This document shows, piece by piece, positions 53,001 to 62,000 of a stretch of DNA of 64,000 nt (within the stretch, counting starts at the first letter, position 1; each line of letters begins with the position of its first letter). A program made the translations under genes and the position numbers. The notes below the pieces were generated by a model that searched no databases, was not told the DNA's origin, and was given only the letters and a program-made list of their open reading frames with translations. The DNA is from Victivallaceae bacterium (GTDB lineage Bacteria > Verrucomicrobiota > Lentisphaeria > Victivallales > Victivallaceae), in assembly GCA_024405675.1 (NCBI GenBank), contig JAKSOH010000002.1, positions 1-64,000 on the forward strand, in the 5' to 3' direction.

Positions 53001-56000
53001 TATTGTTCCGAACCAGTAGTCGCCGACTCCGGAAACGGACAGTTTGGACATGCCTCGAACGTTGATGTTCGACTCATCTGTCGGATCCCTGTATATCTCG
53101 CAATCGATGATGTCAAGGGTGCCGGCGGCCGACTTCACCTCCGACAACTTGTACGTCTCGGATGAAACCGTCCGGCCCCGGACTGAAGTATCCACAACGT
53201 GGGTAAACGTCTCCTTGACCGTCGACTTAACACTATCAAACGAGGCATCGCGCCCGATACTGCCATCAACGAGCATGATTTTTGAATATCCGGAAACGGC
53301 CCCTCGCATATCCGAGTAGTTGGCAGTCAGGCTCCCAGAAACTTTGTTTGAACGATCATGGGTCAGCGTGGTAGAAGTCACTCCAGTTGCAGAAACAGAC
53401 GTGGCTATTTTGCCGAATGTTCCGTCGTCCACGCGGTATATGTCATAGAGACGTTCTTCGGCGGGAGCCGCCATAAGCTCCAACGCCAAAGTCTCGTTCT
53501 GAGCCACTACCTTGCTCGTTGTATTAATGTTGCCTACGTTTTCCACAGTGGATCCATCAAGTTTAACGGTCGCGTAGCCGTTTAGATTCTTCACATAGAA
53601 TCCGCTGCCGTCAATCGTTCCGACGCCGGACGACTTGATCACATTGTTCAACGTGCATTTGTTGGTCACAGCATGGGTATCAGAGTTGGTAGAGGCAATC
53701 ACAGAGACAGACGACGTTTCGTTTGTCGCATCCACCACGTTGGCGCGCAATCCCATGACTTCGGACGATATGTCAAGTTTGGAGAAACCGGTTATGGAAA
53801 ATGATTTTTCAGCGTCCGAACAGCCGAAACCGCTATTTTCCCGGAGAACGAAGAGGCCCTTGGACTCCCTTGAACTCTTCTTCGTGACCGTCGAAGCGGA
53901 TGAAACAGCCGACTCGACGACGGTATTTGTCTCGGTATCGGAAACGTTCCGCCCATCGACAGCCTGACCTCCGATTGTAGATTCGAACAAAGAGACTGTC
54001 GCAAATCCAACGACGTCACCGATCACCATGCTGCCCTGAAGATCCAGCAATTTTCCGCCGGCTTTCTGGGACACGGTCGAGGAATTCGTAATTTTGCTGG
54101 AAACATCGTTTTTGCGCACGCTGGAAGAACTCGTCGTCTCAACGATATCGATGGCGGAGATTGCTCCGACTGTCGCATCGTACAAGTTCACTGCCTTGAA
54201 TCCGGAAAGCGTCCCGACATTGGCGCCTCCCTCAAGGACTGCAGTTCCGCCAACAACGGACTTTCTGGTAACGGAATTGGACACCTTATGATTTTCCTGG
54301 GAAAGCGGCTGCCCGGTTACAAATTCCTCAATGTACGTACCCCGGAGAACGGCCTCCGCCTCGGAGGACGCAGCCGTGGTTTCAGCGAGATCGACCTGAT
54401 AATCCGCCTTGAACGAAACGGTCTTGCTGCTGTTCCCTCCGCCTATTGCGCTGAATGAACCTCCCTCGACCACTACGTTGGCATATTCGCAAGCCGAACC
54501 GACGGTGGAATTGCTGGCGATCAGGCTTGACGCGCCGGAAGACATCGATTCGGTGTAGCTGAGCGTAGTCGAATTATAACCTTGCTTCAATTTGGAGCTG
54601 AAGTTGCCGGATCCGCCATATATGTCTCCTGGGATCGACGATTCGGTGCCGTCCGTTATCAGCGACTCGTTCAGCGAGATACTGGCGAAAGACGAAACCG
54701 CAGTGGACGTCAGGCCATTTATCGCGACAGCCGATACAGAGGAACCGGCGAAGAGATCGTGAATAGTCGGCCGGTAACTGCCGTTGACCTTGTATTCGTT
54801 CGCCTTGACCGCGGACACCGCGATCGTCGAGCTGTCGAGAACAAGTTCGCCGACCGCCTTTTGCTTGGACGATGCCGTCTCCGTTATCGTGCCGGCGCTT
54901 TCCTCTTTCCTTGTCACTGCGATGGACGAGTTGCCGCCTTGAACTTCGACCTTGCTATCGCTATCAGAGAGACAAACGGTGGCGAAACCGGAAATCTGCA
55001 CGTCTCCGGCCGTCCCTGCGGCGGTGGAATCGCCGTCGTTAGAGAAATATCCTTTGTTGCTCACTGAAAGCCTGCGGACATCGGTCTTGGCGCTATTCTT
55101 TGCAACTGAACTATCTATAGTTCCGTACAAAGGAGCTGAACGGTAGATATTGATGTTCTTTTCATCGACATTCTTCTTGATGTCGATAGAAGCGCCATTG
55201 CCATCAACGAGAATCACCGTGCGATGCGGATCTTCGAACGTCGCATCGCCAATACTATCTACCCGGCCAAAGGCATTGACTCCCCAGACCAGGGGTACAC
55301 CATCGTAGGTCTTGGGAAGTTTGCTTCCAACCCATGACGGATTGACATAAATCTTTTCCGACCGGCCTTCGTCGACGTTAATCTCCGTCCCTCCCTCGGA
55401 GGTCGCGTAATGCGCTTCGTCGAAGGTGGCGAAAGCATTGATTCCATAGTACAACGATGCTCCGGTGGCAACATCATCGTAAAGGTAGTCGCCAACCTGC
55501 ATTCCAACGAAGGACTTGCTATAGAAGGTGTATTCGTGTTTCTGGGCCACGTACCAGTCGTATCCGTCGGTCGCGTTCCCAAGCACCTTGCAGAACAAAT
55601 CAAGATCTCCGACCGTGATGGTTCCCATCTGGTTGTTGAGATTGCCCTGCACGACATAGTGGAATCCATATCCGCCAGGCTCGCCTAACTCGCTAATGAC
55701 GGCCGCGGAGGTCAGGTCGATGGTGCCGTTGTTAGTCACGTTCACGCACGAGCCGAAATCATAGCCGCCGTAAGCAAGGAAACCGGAGTTGTCGATGACG
55801 GCGATGTCCATAAACTCAACCGTCGCCGTCTTGCCTGCAACATTAGTCATCGTACCACTACCGATGATTGCATCAGCCTTCAGCGAGCCGGAGTTGATCA
55901 TCGTGCCGAAATCGCTCACGGAGATGACATCCATGACGGCGGAGTTGTCAATCAAACCGAATGCCGAGACGGAGCCGCAGGCAACAGTTCCCGCATTGGA

Positions 56001-59000
56001 CATGGTACCGGTTCCTGTGATGGCAGCGACGCAGGTCACCAAGCCACTTTCCGCGTTATTGAAATCCGTCGAGGACAAAACAGCGGGAGACATGCTGGAA
56101 TCTATGGTTCCGGCATTGTTCAAAGTTTCAACGGCAATGTCTCCGCTGGAAAACACACTACCTATGCCATTGGTCAAAGTAGCGAAGTTCTCCACGGAAC
56201 CGGTAACGCGAGCCGTCGAAGCATCAACGACCAGCGTCGCATCTTCTCCATAGCCACTGACTTCACCGACGCTCGACACACCGCTAGAACCATCGGCGAA
56301 CACGACCTCACTCGCCTGGATGGATGCGATATCGTTCTGACCGAAGAGGAACACCTTATGCTCGCTGGTGTATCCGGATTTCGCGGAAACAACATGTTCA
56401 AACGCGACGTTTTGCTTGAGCACTGTGGATTCGGAAGCATCGTTTTCTCCGCCCACGATGTAGAGAACGTTACCACTGTAGATATATTCTCCGTTCTCCT
56501 GCGCCTGTTCCAAATCGGCGTAAGCGGCGACTCCGCTTTCGCCAATCAGCATGCCAAATGAACCGCCCTCAATGTCAATGAAAACTTCTTCGCCCGTCGA
56601 CTTCCCCTTCCAGTCGTAGCTAAAGTAACTATCGACCTTCCGGCCCTTGGCATTGGTCTTGTCGAAAGTAACGAAAGAATCCTCGCCGATCTTCCCGGTG
56701 CCTCTTTCATCGGGAATGGAGACGACCGTCCCGTCCGGCAATCCATACCATCCTGCGGAGAAAAACGCAAAATTCTTCTCTAGCATCAGAGTGTGGTTGT
56801 CCTCGGAGAAGGTCACGTCATATGCGCCTCTGGCGGCCGGTGATGTCTCCAAGGAGATTCTGCCGGCCTCGTACATCTCCCTGAGATTCATCCCTTCGAT
56901 AGTAATCACGGAAAATTGTGTATCGCCAGTGTCAAATTTGAAATTTTGGTCCTTGATGGTGATGGAAATATCATCGCCAAGGCTTTCTTTGACGTACACG
57001 TATGTAAAGATGCCGTCGGATTCGTCAACGTAGAACCTGTTAAATCCGGATATTTCGGACACTTGCGACATTCCGCCGGAAAAAGTAAGCGAAGTTGAAG
57101 TCTCGCCGGAAACAGTTTCGACGACAGAGTTGGTGATAGTGATTGAATCCGTCGCATTGAGAGAATCTGCCGAGCCACCGTCAAACAAGATAGTGGCTGC
57201 AGTGACATTGACCACGGTTGATCCTGTCAGCGAGGCCATCTCGGTCGCGTATATGTCCTTGCCCACCGAAGACGAATCCATGCTAACCGACATAGCACTC
57301 ACCGTGCCGGCGACCGACGATGAGACAAGATTGACTTTGCCACTGATCTTGATGTCTTCCATACTGGAATTGGTTGCCCCCAGGGCGGCTGCCGTTAACG
57401 CACCCCCTATCGTCGAATCGGTCATGGCGACGTCGGCGGAAGTGGCGTTGATTGAAGACGCCTTCGAGGATTCGAAACTTGCCGTGTCGCCGGAAACGAC
57501 GACTTCGCCGACCGTCGAAGTCTTGACGATGACGTTCAAGGCCGTAACGTTTCCGGTTGTAGATCCGGTAACATCAATCGCTCCAGCCCCGTCAACCAGT
57601 CCGACTGATGCGCCATTGAGCAAACTTGCAGAACCGGCGAAACTGAGTTCGCCAATCTTGGAATCGCCGTCCACGACGACGTGTCCGGTGGTATTCGTCG
57701 CGGTGATGCCGTCTATGACGTTTCCGCCGAGGACATCAAGATGGTCGGCTTCGAATGTCGTTGTAGCCGTTTCACCGGAAATGGTTGTGTTGTACAACAC
57801 GGCGTTGCTATTAAACGTCTGGGCATCATGCGTTGTACCGCCGGTGACGTAGAGCCTGCCGCCTTCCTGGGTGTAGAGATCGTTAAACTTGTCCATGGAG
57901 TTGACGATGCAACATTCGCCGATTACGCCTTCAAAAGTTCCTCCAGCTGTTTCAACGGTGACCGCCTCGCCCGCAGTCTTGCCATAGACAATCTGCTCGG
58001 CCATATCACCAGTCTCTTCCGGATCCGGCTCAGGTTCTGGATCAGGCGTGATGACGACATGCGGCCCCCAGTCGAAGTTGAAATAGATGTCCCCGGAATG
58101 GACGTTGGCCTTTTCTGCCTTCGCATCGTCATAGGTGGCGAAGGCATTCACTCCGATGGTACCGGTTTCACCGGATGCGAACGTAACCTCGGTCCCGTCA
58201 TCGAGATCCTTCCATGCGTAGTTGAAGAATGCGAAGCTGTCCGCCTTTTCGAAGAATACGTGATTGCCCTCCACGGTCAACACATATCCAGAGTGCGTAT
58301 CGTCCGTCAGCGTGTATCTGCCGTTGAGATGCGCATAGTCCTGGGCGCGCAACACGTCGCGGCTGGTCTCGTCGGATTCGAATGCGAAGCCCTCATTATC
58401 GACGATGAGCGTCTCCGTGCTGCCGATTCCCTCGGTCATCCAAAGCGTCGCTCCATCGCCGACGGTCAGAGTCGTGGTATCGAATCCTGCGAAGGTCTGT
58501 ATGGTGTTGTGCCCGTTCATCGTCAGCGTGACACCGCTTTCCGCCGTCGAAGCGGCGCTGACGCGTCCGAAGATGATGCCGGCCTTGACATCGTTCAACT
58601 CGAGGCTGGCGCTGCCGCCGACCACGGCGCCGGACAACAGCTTGATGCCCCGGGTGCGGGCCGCGGTGCCGTCACAACGCGCCCCGGTCGTGGAACCGGT
58701 CACCACAGCATGGACATCGCCGACGACCGTACCGTACGCCACGACCAGTTCCTCGCCGATTACCATGTTGGCGACATCGACGTCCAGATTTGACGACGTC
58801 TTGGCCTGGTCTATCTCAAGCGCGCATCTCACGGAACCACCGTCCATCTTCACGGAGACGGTTCCGACATTGTTTCCTGCTATGAGCAGAGTGTTTCCCG
58901 GAGTCTGTTCCGGCCACGGGCCGATTGAGCTGTTCTTGAAATCGAACGTCACGTTGCGCTCGCCGGATATGGAGAAATTGGTGGCGACCTGAAGTTGGGA

Positions 59001-62000
59001 AATGTCGGAATTCACTATCGTCATGGTTCCGTTGTCGAACGACATATTTCCGGCGCCATCGAGGGAAAGTTTTTCAATCGTGCTTCCGGTGACACCGACT
59101 ATCAACGAACCGACCGAAACCGTTCCGGTGGCTCCGCCGTAGACCTTTTCGTAGTTCGAATTGACAACGCTGATGTCCAGTGTGTCGGCGGCGAACTGGT
59201 GCCCTTGCTGCATGCCGCCGCCAAACACGGTGTTCCCATCGCTGTTGGAGACGTGCACCGATGCGGTTCCGGAAAGAAAGACGTGGCCGCAACCGCCGGC
59301 GTATATGTTGCTTACGTGAGCGCAGTCGACATCTATGTTAATCGAAGTCCTCCTGGCATCGGCCGTTCCGAACTCGCCGTACGCACCGCCGACGATGGTG
59401 ACAATGGATGTGTTGTGTTCGGACGATTCATCCAGACCGCCTCGCACGGCGATATGGGTGCTGTCCAAATCCGTCATCGTTCCATATATGTGTCCCGCAC
59501 CATACACTTCCCCCAGCGAGCAGTCTTCGAGAACAACGAATTTATGGCCGCAGGCGAAGAAACCTGGATATCCTTGACCCGGGTTGGTGCTGAACACCTT
59601 GACGTTCTGCAGATAGGTATTGGTGGTCATGTATGTGCGCGACGTCGAGACTCCGGTAACGGTACCGCCGACGACTCCGACGGCGTTGCCGCTGTAATCA
59701 CCCTTGACGATGAGCCCGGCCTGGGCTTCGGCCAAAGTCTTGTATGCGACACCATCGCCTATCGTCGCCTTGAAAGTGTTGCCGCCGATGATGATGTCCT
59801 TCTCGCCGCTCTGGTCCTTCCAGTCCAAGCTGCAATAGGTGTCCAGGATGTTCTGGGAATCGGCACCGGAATCCACCATCGCCTGGTACGAGCCAAAGGC
59901 ATCCCTGCCAATGGTTCCAACCTTATCTCCCGGAAGATTTACTTCGGTTCCGACCTCGTATTCACTCCAGCCGATCGAGAAGTAGGCCGACGTCGGCTCG
60001 AATCCGTAGTAGACGTTGTCGCCGATGAAGTAAAAATCATAGCCTTTGCTTGCATCATGGCCGACGACGGTGATATCGTCCTCTTTGATTCCGCTGGCGC
60101 TCAGCACAAGGCGGAACTGCTGCCCCGGATCCAGGGTGAAGTTGGTCACGTCGACGGTGATGCTGTCGGCAACGCCAGTCAAGCTGCCGCCGACAGAAAG
60201 ACAAGCCCCCTCATATGCCTTGACGAGGACATCGATACGGCCTGCCTTGCCCTTTGTTATTGTACCAACCTGGCTCTTGGCATTGCCGGAAGCCACGATT
60301 GAAATGTAGCGGTCGGCGTCTTTGCTACCGCCGTTTATGGTTCCGGCGACACCGCCGGAAAGAGTGATGAGCATGTTTCCTGTCAGCAGCCCGCCGCTGG
60401 CGCCGTCCGCGGTTATCGTTCCGACGTTCGCGCGATCCATGACATTCACGCGCATGTCGCCGACAAGACTCCCGCTGTAGTAACTCGCTTGCACAGAGCT
60501 AACCGACGCATCGTCGCGAACGACGAACGTCACATCGGAATGCGCCCCGGCCCACACGACGCGTCCTTCCGTGGACACGGTGTGTCCGCCACTGCTGGTC
60601 AGCGAACCATTCGCGACGGCGCCGAAGACCTTGACCTTGGCATCGTCCCAGGCCTCCATGGAGAACGTCGCGTCCTTGAAAGTCGTACGGTGTCCTATTA
60701 CGGCCAGGACATCGCTTCCCTTCGCGATGATGACCCGCCCGCCGATTGCAGACTCAAGGGTCTGGCCATTGCCGAACACGGAAATCTCCGGATAATCGAC
60801 ACCCGCCCATGTGGAAGTATATCCATATAGGATGGCGTGCTTTCCGGAAAATTCCTCGACCGTGGTCCGGCCGCCGTAAAGGGAGCCGCCGGTGAAGACA
60901 ATCATGTTGTCATCGTAATCCGTTGTGTTCAGACCGTTCTTGGCCGCATTCTTGGTCTTGCAGTAGACGACGTTGTCGATGACGACATCGCGCGGATCTT
61001 CGCCAGGAATGCTGAGCGTGACGGTCGAACCGGCCGCCGCTCCCTCCCAGGAAATATCGTAGTAGGTGTCGGCACAGGTCTGGACAATGTGCCCGGAGGC
61101 CTTGGCCTCGGCATACGTTCCGAAGGCATTGTATCCAATGGTTCCTGCAGTCGCCCCCTCCGGGGTCTTGACCAGCGTGCCGGCCTCCAGGCCCTTCCAG
61201 CCAATGGAATAATAGGCGGTGGAGATTTCCGCTCCGTAGTAAATCTCGTTTCCGACGACGGACAGCGTCCCCTCTGTAATCGGAGTTCCGGTGACCGTCA
61301 CCGTTACCTTGCTGGTATCTATGTTGGCCGGCCCGGCAAACACCAGCCTCGCGCCTTCGCCCGGGGCCAGCTTGAAACCGGTGACGTCAACGGTTATCGT
61401 TCCTTCGAAATCGAAATCGCTGAGAACCTTCAGCGACGCGCCTTCGCCGGCCTTTATCGTGATGCTCTGGCCGCGGGTCATTCCAGTGATGCCAGAGATG
61501 GACTTGACGGTCGACATGCCGGAACCCGAAACGACGATGTCCGCCTTGACCGAATCCTTGCCGGCCTTTTTTGCGCTGCTTCCATCCAACGTCGTCCCTG
61601 CGAGATTCGCGTTGATGAGGGAAATCTCGATGTCAGCCTTGGTCGCGGATCCTGTGTACGGTCCGCTGAGCCAAATCTTGCCTACCGTGATATCCCCCCC
61701 GTCGCTGCCGTCGACGGTCAGTGTCAGCTTGGTGTTGGTCTCGCCGCTTATCGTATTGGCGCTGCCGATATAGACATTGTTGACCGTGGCCCCGTCCGTA
61801 AGCAGCACCGATATCTTGGAATTGGTGATTGGATTCGCCTCGGAGATGCCGTTTGCACCGAACATCAGGTCGTGCACATACGCGTTGTTGATTTCCACCG
61901 AAGCGGTGCCGCTGATGCTGCTTCCGGTACGTCCGCCGTATCCGACGCAGAAGTACTGCACGTCGGCTCCACCGGTGATCAGACCGCGTGTGTTCTTGGT